Below the pieces are notes generated by a model. The model ran no database searches. It was not told the DNA's origin and saw nothing but the letters and a program-made list of their open reading frames with translations. This document shows positions 23,532-35,000 of a DNA stretch of 64,000 bases, in pieces. A program made the position numbers and the translations under genes. The DNA is from Phenylobacterium sp. SCN 70-31. Lineage in GTDB: Bacteria; Pseudomonadota; Alphaproteobacteria; Caulobacterales; Caulobacteraceae. The stretch's first letter is position 1, and each line of letters starts with the position of its first letter. The stretch covers positions 62,001 to 126,000 of the forward strand of contig NZ_MEEX01000013.1 in assembly GCF_001724605.1 (NCBI RefSeq), in the 5' to 3' direction.

Positions 23532-26303
23532 ATGGTCACCTCGATCGATACGAGCGTCCTGCTGGGATTCTACCAGGCCCGCGCCGGCATCGGCGTCGGG
23601 ACGAGTGCGCTCGGAACCTCGACGGCCAGCAAGAAGACCGCGCCCACCGCGCCCTGGAACCAGTCCACGTCGGCCGCAGACATCAGCGCGGCCACCAAAG
23701 CGGCGATGCTGGGGCGTCGCTTTGTCGACGAATCGGGGGCGAAGCTCGATCTCCCGGGGGCGAGCGGGGACTACCGGAAGCTCTTCGCCCTCTATCAGGG
23801 CCTGTCGGTCCTGATGACGGTGACGGAACAGTCGGGCGCGCGGGGCATGACCGCCGCCGACCGCAGCCGCATGGAGACGACCTTCAATCGCGGCCTGAAG
23901 GAGATCCTCGGCTACGTCGGGGACATGGACCTCAACGACGCCCGCGTGATCCAGGGCGTGGCCAACACCCAGGCCAAGACGACACTGGGCGTGCCGCGCA
24001 ACAAGACGGAATACGTCACGCCGCCGCTGGTCAGCGGCTCCAGCGACAACGTCGTCCCCGCCTTCACCGGGAACGTGCAGTTCAACATCGCGGTCAAGCG
24101 CTCAGGCGCCACGATCAATGTGCCGATCGACCTGTCCGGCATGGGCGCGCAGCCGCGAACCATCAACAACGTCGTCACCTACATGAACCAGCAGCTCGAA
24201 GCCGCCGGTGTCGACACGCGGATGGGGACGCAGCGCATCTCGGGCGGCCCGAGGACCACGACGATCGGGGGCAAGACCGTCACCATCGGGACCAATCCCG
24301 ACCAGTGGGCCTTGAAGGTTCGCGCGTCGGCCGGCGAGACCATCACCTTCTCGGCGCCGGCGACGGCGGGCGCCGTCTATGTGGCCCAGGACGTCGGCAA
24401 CCCGGATCCGGACCGCGACCCGAAGACGGCCGACGCGACCACGGCCGCCCAGTTCCTGAAATTCCAGACCGACACCACGGACGTTCCTTCGCCCCTGCAG
24501 CGGACGGGGGAGCAGAACTGGGTCGACGGCCGCATCTTTTCGGAGACGCTGGGCCCCGAGGTGAAGACGGTGCGTGACACCAAGGTCGCAGCCGACGGCT
24601 CGGTCTACATGCTGGCCGATGTGACCTCGAAGATCGCCGGCCAGGAGATCCGCGGAGACCAGGACGTGGCGCTGCTGAAGTACGACGCGTCCGGCAAGCT
24701 GGTGTTCGCCCGCACCCTGGGCGCCTCCGACGAGGCCAGCGGGCTGGGACTGGCCCTGTCGGCCGACGGCAAGATCGCGGTGGCGGGGTCGGTGAAGGGC
24801 GCGCTGGGCGGCGTCGTGGACGGGCCGCTGAACTCGACCGGCGCCTTCGACGGCCAGACGGACAGCTTCGTGAGCGTCTACGACGCCGACGGCCAGGAGC
24901 TCTGGACGCAGCGGCGCGGCGCGCGGGCCGCCGACGAGGCGACCGACGTCGCTTTCGGCGACGACGGGACGGTCTATGTGATCGGCCGAACCAGTTCGGG
25001 CAAGCCGGGCGCCGCGCCGATCGGCGGTTCGGACAGTTATATCGAAGCGTTCAAGCCGGACGCCCAGGGCAAGGTCCAACTGCTGTTCAGCAATGTCTTC
25101 GGCACGGCGGGCATGGATCGTCCGGCCGGCATCGTCGTGGACGGAACGTCGATCATCACCGCCAGCAACGAAGACGGCCGCGCGGTGCTGCGCCGCTTCG
25201 ACGTCTCGGGCGGAACCCCCGTCCTGACCTCGACGCGGGACCTGGGCGAGCTTCAGGGCGGCCAGATCACCGGCCTGGCGCTGGAGGGCGGGCAGCTCTA
25301 CGTCGCCGGCTCGACCAACAACCCCGCGCTGAACGCCGGGACGGTGACGCGCGCCCATGCCGGCGGCAGCGACGCGTTCGTCGCCCAGATGTCGGCGGAT
25401 CTGAGCCCCGGGGGCACGCTGGCCTACTACGGCGGGGCGGGCGACGACCGGGCCACGTCGCTGGCGGTGGCGGGCGGCCAGGTGTGGATCGGCGGCGCCG
25501 CGGGGACCGACCTGCCGGGCCATCCCGACGCGGTGGGCGTGAAGGACGGCTTCCTGGCCCGCCTGGACATGACGAGCGGAACGATCGACTGGTCGCGGCG
25601 CTTCACCGGCAAGGACGGGCGCGCGGCGCCCACCAGCATCGCCGTGGACACCTCGGGCGCCAGCGTCCTCGACCGCATCGGCCTGCCCAAGGGCGAACTG
25701 GACCTGACCGATTCGCCCTATCTGACCGCGGTGTCCAGCCTGCGGCCCGGCGACCAGTTCACGCTGAAGGTCTCGGGCCGGGCCCAGACCATCACCATCG
25801 ATCCGAAGGAGACCCTGGACACCCTGGCGGCGAAGATCCGCCGCGCCAGCGGCTTCCAGGCCAAGGTGACCATCGCGACGGCGGAGGGCATGCGCAGCCT
25901 GCGCATCGAGCCCAACACCGACCGCGTGGTCATGGAATTCGGCGCCGGCAAGACCGACCGCGACGCCCTGGCCATGTTGGGCATCCCGGAGGGCGTGATC
26001 CGCAAGACGGTGACCAAGGACGGCGTGACGCGGCCGGCCGACGGCAAGGACATGCTGTACGGGCTGAGCCTGGAGCGGGGCCTGAGTATCTCGAACGACG
26101 TGGAGAAGCGCCACACCCTCGCCGTGCTCGGCAAGGCGATGGGCGTCGTGCGGCAGATCTACAAGGACCTCGTCCAGGCTTCGCTGACGCCGGCCCAACG
26201 CGCCGCGCAGGAGGCGGCCAAGGCGGCGAGCGGGCCGGTGCCCACCTATCTCAGCAACCAGATCGCCAACTATCAGGCCGCCCTGGCGCGCCTGGGGGGC
26301 TAG
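23532..26303 (+). CDS. flaEY: FlaEY-like flagellar protein with beta-propeller repeats
   Basis: A 923-residue protein that begins MVTSIDTSVLLGFYQARAG, resembling the start of Caulobacter FlaEY, and sits in the same gene context. Residues about 170-260 and 720-800 look like flagellin-hook IN motifs (VNVPIDLSG-like strands; TITIDPKETLDTLAAKIRRA followed by EGMRSLRIEP), also found in FlgK and FliD. Between them, about 340-700, are repeated blades of the SBBP type (for example DGSVYMLADVTS, DGKIAVAGSV, DGTVYVIGRTSSG, GGQVWIGGAAGTD). No classical signal peptide; export through the flagellar apparatus is possible. In Caulobacter flaEY mutations affect flagellin regulation and filament length. ATG 23532 is preferred to the GTG at 23526. 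Confidence 0.8.
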   Translation: MVTSIDTSVLLGFYQARAGIGVGTSALGTSTASKKTAPTAPWNQSTSAADISAATKAAMLGRRFVDESGAKLDLPGASGDYRKLFALYQGLSVLMTVTEQSGARGMTAADRSRMETTFNRGLKEILGYVGDMDLNDARVIQGVANTQAKTTLGVPRNKTEYVTPPLVSGSSDNVVPAFTGNVQFNIAVKRSGATINVPIDLSGMGAQPRTINNVVTYMNQQLEAAGVDTRMGTQRISGGPRTTTIGGKTVTIGTNPDQWALKVRASAGETITFSAPATAGAVYVAQDVGNPDPDRDPKTADATTAAQFLKFQTDTTDVPSPLQRTGEQNWVDGRIFSETLGPEVKTVRDTKVAADGSVYMLADVTSKIAGQEIRGDQDVALLKYDASGKLVFARTLGASDEASGLGLALSADGKIAVAGSVKGALGGVVDGPLNSTGAFDGQTDSFVSVYDADGQELWTQRRGARAADEATDVAFGDDGTVYVIGRTSSGKPGAAPIGGSDSYIEAFKPDAQGKVQLLFSNVFGTAGMDRPAGIVVDGTSIITASNEDGRAVLRRFDVSGGTPVLTSTRDLGELQGGQITGLALEGGQLYVAGSTNNPALNAGTVTRAHAGGSDAFVAQMSADLSPGGTLAYYGGAGDDRATSLAVAGGQVWIGGAAGTDLPGHPDAVGVKDGFLARLDMTSGTIDWSRRFTGKDGRAAPTSIAVDTSGASVLDRIGLPKGELDLTDSPYLTAVSSLRPGDQFTLKVSGRAQTITIDPKETLDTLAAKIRRASGFQAKVTIATAEGMRSLRIEPNTDRVVMEFGAGKTDRDALAMLGIPEGVIRKTVTKDGVTRPADGKDMLYGLSLERGLSISNDVEKRHTLAVLGKAMGVVRQIYKDLVQASLTPAQRAAQEAAKAASGPVPTYLSNQIANYQAALARLGG

Positions 26304-26421
26304 GCGCCGCGGAGCCGCGGGATGGGCGGCCGAGCGCCGGGTCCGAGCCTTGGGCGGGGAGGCGCTGCAACCGCCTCCGCCGTCCGTCCGGCTTGAAAGG
26401 CGTCCCCCGGGGGGATAGCCA

Positions 26422-27141
26422 GTGCGGATGGACTCCGCCCCCCAGGATCCGCAGCGCACGCCGCGGCGCGGCCTTCCCTTTGTCGCCCTCGGCGGCCTCG
26501 CGGCCCTGGCCGCCGGCCTGGGCGTCGCCTGGATGCTCACCTCCGGCGACAGGACGCCCGAGGCGCCGCCGCCCGCTTCGGAAGGCGGCCTGGTGATCGA
26601 CGCCACGGGCGAGGACGCCGGCGCGATCGATCCGGGCAAGCCCCTGCGGTGCTTCGTGCAGGGACAGTTCGTGGGCGAACTCTCCCTGACCGCCTGCGCC
26701 CAGCGCAACGGCGTGGCCACGGACGCTCTGGACGTGGGCCTGGACGAGATGGGCGCTCTGACCGCGGCCCAGGAGGCGGGGCAGATCCTGACGCCGCTGC
26801 CGCCGGTCGAGCCGGATCCGCCGGTGACGGTGGAATCGGCGCTGCCGCCGGCCGAGGGCGCGGGGCCGCCCTCAGGCATGGGGCCCGGCGTCACCGCGCT
26901 GGGAAGCTGCTGGCGGCACGGCGGCGGCCGTTGGCGGCGCGTGGCGACGGACACCGACCTGGGCTCGTGCGTACAGCAGCTCTTCTCGGGCCGCTGCGAA
27001 CGGCCGGGCGGGGCGACCTACGGACGCTTCGGCCAGCAGACCCTGCGGCTGGTGGCGGGTCGGGTCGAAGTGTCGGACGACAACCGCGTGTTCCGCATGC
27101 TGGTCCCCCAGGCGCCCGATTGCAGCATTCCGCCCGTCTGA
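26422..27141 (+). CDS. Hypothetical single-pass membrane protein
   Basis: 239 residues, not recognised. After a short basic cytoplasmic N-terminus (RTPRRG) there is one transmembrane segment (about 18-40, LPFVALGGLAALAAGLGVAWML), then a Pro/Glu-rich linker and an extracytoplasmic part with four to six cysteines (LRCFVQGQFVGELSLTACAQ, GSCWRHGGGRWRR, GSCVQQLFSGRCER, PDCSIPPV) that may form disulfides. Start is GTG 26422 or ATG 26428; a G-rich stretch (26409-26414) precedes both. It follows flaEY on the same strand after 118 bases and precedes a small lipoprotein; a link to flagellar function is possible but unsupported by sequence. Confidence 0.7.
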   Translation: MRMDSAPQDPQRTPRRGLPFVALGGLAALAAGLGVAWMLTSGDRTPEAPPPASEGGLVIDATGEDAGAIDPGKPLRCFVQGQFVGELSLTACAQRNGVATDALDVGLDEMGALTAAQEAGQILTPLPPVEPDPPVTVESALPPAEGAGPPSGMGPGVTALGSCWRHGGGRWRRVATDTDLGSCVQQLFSGRCERPGGATYGRFGQQTLRLVAGRVEVSDDNRVFRMLVPQAPDCSIPPV

Positions 27142-27162
27142 GCGGACTGGTAGGCTGGCCTC

Positions 27163-27561
27163 ATGATCCGTCGAACCGCCCGCACCGCTTCGCCCGCCCT
27201 CGTCGCAGCCGCCCTGGCCGCGCTCGCGCTGGCCGGTTGCAGCCAGAAGACCAAGCCGCCCGGGGACGCCGGGGTCTGCTACCATGTCGTGCCCCAGGCG
27301 GACGGGTCGATGAAGTACAACAAGCTGGTGGACGCCGCGAGCCTCGAGGTCTGCGCCGCCAACCTGGAGGCCATGCGCATCAAGTTCCTGCGCATGGGCG
27401 GCAGCCAGCAGGAGATCTACGGCGCCTACCAGGCGAATTTCCTGTTCCTGCAGAAGGAAGGGGTGCTGACTTCGACGTCGCTGGAGGGGCCGCGCTACGT
27501 GGCCCTCGTGCGGACGGGCGACGGCCGCCTCGCCATACCGGGCGCCATGCCGCAGCAATAG
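27163..27561 (+). CDS. Small hypothetical lipoprotein
   Basis: 132 residues with a lipoprotein signal, lipobox LAGC (Cys25). The mature part (about 107 residues) has two further cysteines (GVCYHVVPQADG, LEVCAANLEAMRIKF) and the helix-rich stretch MGGSQQEIYGAYQANFLFL. I do not recognise the family. It starts 21 bases after the preceding membrane-protein gene on the same strand and is probably cotranscribed with it; the paired cysteines in both products suggest both act outside the cytoplasm. Confidence 0.75.
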   Translation: MIRRTARTASPALVAAALAALALAGCSQKTKPPGDAGVCYHVVPQADGSMKYNKLVDAASLEVCAANLEAMRIKFLRMGGSQQEIYGAYQANFLFLQKEGVLTSTSLEGPRYVALVRTGDGRLAIPGAMPQQ

Positions 27562-27577
27562 CTGTGGATGGCGAAGG

Positions 27578-27592
27578 GAACAAAATTAGAAC
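27578..27592. promoter_or_regulatory. LexA (SOS) box upstream of ssb
   Basis: GAACAAAATTAGAAC is GAAC-N7-GAAC, the reverse complement of the alphaproteobacterial LexA consensus GTTC-N7-GTTC. It lies 85 bases before the ssb start, placing ssb in the SOS regulon by inference. Confidence 0.75.
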
Positions 27593-27677
27593 ATTTCTTG
27601 CCCGCCCGTTCGGTCCGCGCTAGCGTGGGCGCCTGGGCCCTTTCGCCCGCAACCTACGGAAAGCAAGGACAAGATCG

Positions 27678-28172
27678 ATGGCGGGCAGCGTCAACAAGGT
27701 GATCCTGGTCGGCAATCTGGGCGCCGATCCCGAGATCCGTAGCCTCAACTCGGGCGACCGCGTGGCCAACCTGCGCATCGCCACCTCCGAAACCTGGCGC
27801 GACCGCATGAGCGGCGAGCGCAAGGAGAAGACCGAGTGGCACCGGGTCGTGGTGTTCAACGAGAACATCGTGAAGGTCTGCGAGAACTACCTGCGCAAGG
27901 GCACCAAGGTGTACATCGAGGGCAGCCTCCAGACGCGGAAGTGGCAGGACCAGTCCGGGCAGGAGAAGTTCTCGACCGAGGTGGTGCTTCAGAAATTCCG
28001 CGGCGAACTCACCATGCTGGACGGCCGTGGCGGCGACGCCGAACGGGGTGGCGACAGCTACGGCGACAGCTACGGCGGCGGCGGGGGCGGATTCTCCTCG
28101 GGGCCGCGGCAATCCACTTCAGCGCCACGCGAGGATTTCTCGGCCAACCTGGACGACGAAATCCCGTTCTAG
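27678..28172 (+). CDS. ssb: Single-stranded DNA-binding protein SSB
   Basis: 164-residue SSB. The OB-fold covers residues 1-110 ([48 protein letters not shown]), followed by a Gly/Ser-rich flexible linker ([15 protein letters not shown]) and the acidic tip DDEIPF that recruits repair and replication partners. Complete and of usual length. A LexA box upstream suggests DNA-damage induction. No replication gene is adjacent. Confidence 0.98.
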   Translation: MAGSVNKVILVGNLGADPEIRSLNSGDRVANLRIATSETWRDRMSGERKEKTEWHRVVVFNENIVKVCENYLRKGTKVYIEGSLQTRKWQDQSGQEKFSTEVVLQKFRGELTMLDGRGGDAERGGDSYGDSYGGGGGGFSSGPRQSTSAPREDFSANLDDEIPF

Positions 28173-28249
28173 GGGAATTTCAGGCCCCATTTTCTCGTGA
28201 ATGGGGAATCTGGATTCGATCGGGCCGGGCGCGGGCGTCTGCGCGGGGT

Positions 28250-28684
28250 TCAGCCTTCCGGTTTCGGCTCGGGCGACGGGCAGACGTCGCCGATGCGGCG
28301 GGCCTCGGTGCTGGCGCGGCCGGCGATGTCGAGGCCGAGGAACTCGGTGGCGATGTCCGCTGTGAGGGTGAAGCTGGTGGGCGTGTAGACGCCCGAGCCT
28401 TCGACCGCGACCTTGTGGCCCTTCTTGCTGACGCAGGTCCCCTTGAGCCGGATCTTGCCGCCCGAGATCACGCGGGTCGGATAGGTGCAGGCGTAGTGGC
28501 GGTTGGAGGGGCCGGCCATGAACTTGTCCACGTCGGCCGGTGTGATGCAGCGTTTCTCGGTGGACGTCTGGCGGACCGGCGACAGCAGCTTGTTGGTGGA
28601 TTCCCAGTAGCCGGGTTGGATCGCCGTTGCGGCCGAGGCGGCCGGCGCGCCGAGCAACAGGAAGACGAGAGCGGTGCGGAGCAT
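28250..28684 (-). CDS. DUF3617 family periplasmic protein
   Basis: 144 residues with a signal peptide (LRTALVFLLLGAPAASA, cleavage near residue 18). The mature part matches the DUF3617 pattern: IQPGYWESTNKL at the start, a conserved cysteine in KRCITPADV, then HYACTYPTRVISGGKIRLKG and a last CPSPEP. The function of the family is unknown; members are secreted and common in alpha- and gammaproteobacteria. It is convergent with ssb and follows two oxygenase genes on the same strand; a GGCGCC-AGGGT-GGCGCC hairpin at 28709-28725 separates it from them. Confidence 0.85.
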   Translation of the reverse strand: MLRTALVFLLLGAPAASAATAIQPGYWESTNKLLSPVRQTSTEKRCITPADVDKFMAGPSNRHYACTYPTRVISGGKIRLKGTCVSKKGHKVAVEGSGVYTPTSFTLTADIATEFLGLDIAGRASTEARRIGDVCPSPEPKPEG

Positions 28685-28813
28685 GGATCGGACCTAGTCG
28701 GCGAATTCGGCGCCAGGGTGGCGCCCCGGGGCTGAACCGGACCTTACGGCGCGGCCAGACCTGGCCTGAGTCCGCGGTTCCCGGCGCGGCCGGTCTTCAC
28801 CCGAGCCCGCGCC

Positions 28814-29866
28814 TCATGACGCGGGCGGGGCAGGCCCCAGTTTCGAAACGGCGGCGTCGCGGATCGCCTGGCCCGCCTCGTCGTAAAGGAAGGGCAGGAA
28901 GGCGTAGCGCCGTCCGTGTGCGACCGGCGTGGCCTCGTGCAGCAGGCTGCAGGAGAAGACCACGGCGCCGCCTGTCGGCGGGCGGTAGGTGCGGCTGCCG
29001 AACTCCGGGAACCGGAGGTCGCCGCCCCGGAAGTCCTCCGCGTTCAGGTTGATCGAGACGGCGAAGCGGCGGTGGGCGGTGGCGATCGTCAGGTTGTCGC
29101 GGTGCGGCCGGAAGTAGCCGCCTTCGCCGGCGTCGTAGCAGGCCACGAGGAAGCGTTCGAGCCGGGTGGCCTGGAACTGAAAGGTCCGGGCGATCATCGG
29201 GATCAGGCTGGCGGACAGCGCCTGGCGGATGCGGGCCTGGAGGGTCGTGTCCTCCACCATGACATCGCGGCGGCGCTTCATGCCGTCGAGGACGCCAATG
29301 GTGCGGCCGCCGATGTCGCGCATGACGCCCGAGGGTTGGCCGCCCTGGGCCTCGTAGCATTCGATGAGGGCCTGGCAGAGGCCGGGCTCGAACACCCGAG
29401 GGACGATCAGGGCCGGGGCCACGGCCGGCGCGCCGCCCTCCAGGCCCGGCGCCGGAAGATCGGGAAGGCTCGCGAAGAGCCTCGCCGGATGATTCAGAGG
29501 CGCGCGGTCCAGGATGCGCAGGGCGGGGTCCAGCAGCAGCCAGCCCTCGTCCGGGCGGAACTTCGCGGCGATCTCCCCGTCGGGGTCGAGCAGCCAGTGG
29601 AGGCCGGGCGCCGCGTCGGGCGGAAACTGGTCGAAGGACGCCGCGCGGCCGATGAAGACCGCCCCGAGGCGAACGCCGTCGAACTGCGCCCGGGCGGCCT
29701 CGAACGCGGCCATCGCAGCCGTCCGGGCGGGGGCGTCCGGCGCAAACGCCAACAGGACATGGCGGCCGCCCAGGGCGCCCGACTGGAACCGCGGATTGGG
29801 CCGGGAGACCGCGGCGAACGGCGGTGCGAACTCGCCGACCGACAGGGGTGGGAGGAACCAGGTCAT
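28814..29866 (-). CDS. 2OG-Fe(II) oxygenase with redoxin-like N-terminal domain (copy B)
   Basis: 350 residues in two parts. Residues 1-150 resemble a peroxiredoxin/thioredoxin fold (VGEFAPPFAAVS, VLLAFAPDAPARTAAM, LHWLLDPDGEIAAKFR) but have no cysteine, so no redox function. Residues about 160-340 form a prolyl-4-hydroxylase-like double-stranded beta-helix: metal ligands in FRPHRDN (H-x-D) and CSLLHEATPV (distal His), and an Arg downstream for 2-oxoglutarate (HGRRYAFLPFL). ATG 29866 overlaps the stop of copy A by four bases and has GGAGGCG upstream. Likely hydroxylates a protein or peptide side chain; target unknown. Confidence 0.85.
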   Translation of the reverse strand: MTWFLPPLSVGEFAPPFAAVSRPNPRFQSGALGGRHVLLAFAPDAPARTAAMAAFEAARAQFDGVRLGAVFIGRAASFDQFPPDAAPGLHWLLDPDGEIAAKFRPDEGWLLLDPALRILDRAPLNHPARLFASLPDLPAPGLEGGAPAVAPALIVPRVFEPGLCQALIECYEAQGGQPSGVMRDIGGRTIGVLDGMKRRRDVMVEDTTLQARIRQALSASLIPMIARTFQFQATRLERFLVACYDAGEGGYFRPHRDNLTIATAHRRFAVSINLNAEDFRGGDLRFPEFGSRTYRPPTGGAVVFSCSLLHEATPVAHGRRYAFLPFLYDEAGQAIRDAAVSKLGPAPPAS

Positions 29867-30936
29867 GCCGGGGCGCCTCCATGCGTCGTCGGGGGCGCCA
29901 GCGGGGGCGCCATCGGGTGCGCCGCCTGGCGGGCCTCGTAGGCCGCGCGGACGGCGGCGCCGGCCTCGTCGAAGAAGAAGGGCAGGAAGGCGTAGCGGCG
30001 GCCCCGCGTCACCGGCCGCGCCTCGTGCATCAGGGCGCAGGAGAACACCACCGCGCCGCCCGGCGGGGGGCGGTAGGTCTGCGGGCCGTACTCCGCGAAC
30101 CGCAGGTCGCCGCCCTCGAAGTCGTCGTTCAGGTTGAGCGAGCAGGCGAACCGGCGATGGGCCGTGCCGTGGGTGGTGTTGTCGCGGTGCGGATGGAAGA
30201 CGCCGCCGTCGGCCGCGTCGTAGCAGCTCACCAGGTAGCGTTCGATCCGCGTCGCCCTGAAGCCAAGGGCCAACTCGATGAAGGGGAACAGGCGCCGCTC
30301 GAGGCGTTCGCGCAGGGCGGCCTGGAGGGCGGGCTCGGCGATCCAGATGTCGCGGCGGCGCTTGAGGTCGTCCATGACGGCCAAGGTGCGATCGCCAGCG
30401 TCGCGCATGACGCCGGTGAAGGCCCCGCCGTCCGCGGCGTGCATCGCCATGAGGGCCGCGCAAAGCTCGGGCTCGAAGATGCGCGGTGCGACGAGAACCG
30501 GCGCGTGCAGCGGCGTGTCGGCGTGGGCGGCCGGCGGGGGCAGGGCGGCCAGCCGGCGCATGAACGCCGCGCCCTCGGTAACGGGCTCGACGGACATGAC
30601 GCGCAGGGTGGGATCCAGCAGGATCCATTGCGGCTCCGGGCCGTAGCGCGCCGTGATCGCGCCCCCGCCGTCCAGCACCCAGCGCAGGCCGCGCAGATCC
30701 TGGGCGCCCTGGAGGGTCAGGCCGGGCGGAACGATCACGAAGGCCGAGGCGAAGACGTCGTCGAAGCGGGACCGGTCGGCCGCCAGCAGCTGAAGCGCCG
30801 CCGCGTAGGCGCCGGGTTCCTGCGGCGGCAGCAGGAGCACGACATAGCGGCCGGCCGCCGTGTCGAAGACGAACTCGGGACTGGACGCCGTGGGCGCGAT
30901 GAACCAGGGCGCCGGCTGGCCGTAGCGGAGCGACAT
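29863..30936 (-). CDS. 2OG-Fe(II) oxygenase with redoxin-like N-terminal domain (copy A)
   Basis: 357 residues, same architecture as the gene it overlaps: a cysteine-free redoxin-like N-terminal part (YGQPAPWFIAPTASS, YVVLLLPPQEPGAY, LRWVLDGGGAITARYG) and a C-terminal 2OG-Fe(II) domain with FHPHRDN, CALMHEARPV and TRGRRYAFLPFF. The two copies clearly arose by tandem duplication but have diverged considerably. ATG 30936 chosen because it begins the conserved region; an upstream in-frame GTG/ATG adds only 12 residues. Divergent from gyrA; a 28-bp alternating purine-pyrimidine tract lies in the shared gap. Confidence 0.85.
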   Translation of the reverse strand: MSLRYGQPAPWFIAPTASSPEFVFDTAAGRYVVLLLPPQEPGAYAAALQLLAADRSRFDDVFASAFVIVPPGLTLQGAQDLRGLRWVLDGGGAITARYGPEPQWILLDPTLRVMSVEPVTEGAAFMRRLAALPPPAAHADTPLHAPVLVAPRIFEPELCAALMAMHAADGGAFTGVMRDAGDRTLAVMDDLKRRRDIWIAEPALQAALRERLERRLFPFIELALGFRATRIERYLVSCYDAADGGVFHPHRDNTTHGTAHRRFACSLNLNDDFEGGDLRFAEYGPQTYRPPPGGAVVFSCALMHEARPVTRGRRYAFLPFFFDEAGAAVRAAYEARQAAHPMAPPLAPPTTHGGAPA

Positions 30937-30992
30937 GCGGCCATATCTAGGACCGGAGACGCGTGCGGTCACGCCCTGGCGAAAGTCCGCTC

Positions 30993-31026
30993 TTCTTCGC
31001 GTACGCGTGCGCGTGCGTGCGCGCGA
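30993..31026. repeat. Alternating purine-pyrimidine tract in the gyrA upstream region
   Basis: Bases 30996-31023 alternate pyrimidine and purine without a break (28 bp of CG, TG, CA and one TA step), flanked by CTTCGCG and CGCGAAG. Such tracts can adopt Z-DNA under negative supercoiling. It sits about 80-110 bases before the preferred gyrA start, in the divergent gap with the oxygenase genes. Confidence 0.75.
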
Positions 31027-31102
31027 AGTGGCCTTTCCGGGTCGCGGATGCTAGTTGAGGATTTCACCAGACCTGTCCGATTCTCACGGCGATTTCCCAC
31101 CC

Positions 31103-33882
<2,780 letters not shown>

Positions 33883-33886
<4 letters not shown>

Positions 33887-34650
33887 AACAGGGGTTCGGC
33901 GGCGCGGGCGCGGGCCGCGGTCTCGTCGATCTGGCGGATACGGCGATCGTAGAGGTCGGCCAGGGCTTTGCGGTCCGTCACGTCCTCGCTGATGTCGCGG
34001 AAGCTGGCCTGCTCGGCCTCGAGAGCCCGCAGATCGCCGCCGGTGGCGCGGGCGCGGGCCAGGGCCATACGCATCTGACGGTCGCGGATCGCCAGACTGG
34101 GATAGCCGCACACCAGTCGTTCCGCCGCCGTGGGCAGATCGTAGCAAGGGTTTTCGCGTCGAGGCGCCGACATGGTCGCGGCGTGCCGTTCGGGCGCGGC
34201 GGCCACGGACGCGGGCGATTCCTTTTCGCGCGTCGCGGCCGGTGTCAGGGCAGGCGTCAGGGCAGGCGGCCCGACGGGGGCCACGGAGGCGAGGATGACC
34301 GCGGCCCGCGGCGCCTCCGTAGACGGCGGACGTTCGCCCGCGCGTTCGGGCGGAAGGCTCAGGCCCCAGGTCACGGCGGCCGAAACGACTGCGGCGATCA
34401 CCGCGGTGACGGCCATGACGCCGCTGCGCTGGGACGTGGCCGCTTCGGGCTCGGGCTCCAGCAGGTCTTCGTAGGTCGGGGTCCAGGTCATGGGCCGGGG
34501 GGCCGAGCGCCACTCGTCGGCGCGGCTGGGCCGGGCCTCCAACTCGGCGAGAAGCTGCTGGGCGAGGGCGGACTGATCGCGCGCCCGCGCCTGGTCGAGC
34601 AGGCGCTTCAGCTCCTGCGCGCTCAAGGCCGACAGTTCGATCCGCAACAC
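33883..34650 (-). CDS. Membrane-anchored protein with LprI-like C-terminal domain
   Basis: 255 residues. Residues 1-55 are a helical cytoplasmic part (LSAQELKRLLDQARARDQSA), one transmembrane segment lies near 85-108 (VMAVTAVIAAVVSAAVTWGLSL), then a Pro/Ala-rich linker and a C-terminal domain with CYDLPTAAERLVCGYPSLAIRDRQM, the pattern of the LprI / DUF1311 lysozyme-inhibitor-like domain (two Cys, then a helical hairpin with Asp-Arg). It may protect against lysozyme or bind a periplasmic partner; this is family-based inference. The GTG start at 34650 is preceded by GAGGAGG. Its stop overlaps the gyrA stop region by four bases (convergent). Confidence 0.72.
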
Positions 34651-34784
34651 CGCCTTACAGCCTCCTCGGCATCGGTCCTCAAGATTGGCCCGCAACCTCT
34701 TCCGACGCAACGCCAGCGCCAGCTTGAAGCGAAGCGTTGCAACTCGCGCGGGAACCTCCGGCGCGCCGGGTCCATTTGGCAGGC

Positions 34785-35000
34785 ATGGGATATCCCGATC
34801 CGCCAGAGGCCGCTCCGCCGACGGCCGCCCAGCGAGAGGCGGGCCGCGCGGACGAACGCGCCGAACTGGCCCGACATATTGACCAACTGATGGCGCAGCC
34901 CGCGCGCGGGCGGCCGGCGGTGACGGTGGTGGGCGACGACGCGGTCTTCGCCATCTGGCCGCCCTTGCCCGAGGATGGGGGCGGGACGCCGTCGTCATGA
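34785..35000 (+). CDS. Possible small protein of unknown function
   Basis: 71 residues from ATG 34785: a charged helical middle (REAGRADERAELARHIDQLM) and a short C-terminal VTVVGDDAVFAIWPPLPE that looks like a real beta segment rather than random high-GC coding. No family recognised. It is divergent from the LprI-like gene and its end overlaps the stop of the dioxygenase gene by six bases. The ribosome-binding site is weak (GGCAGGC), so it may not be expressed. Confidence 0.4.
   Translation: MGYPDPPEAAPPTAAQREAGRADERAELARHIDQLMAQPARGRPAVTVVGDDAVFAIWPPLPEDGGGTPSS

Noticed and set aside
24102..26954. 950-codon open frame on the minus strand under the flaEY-like gene
   Set aside because: Runs across flaEY and the next gene, has no recognisable motif and is His/Arg/Gly-rich as expected for a shadow frame.
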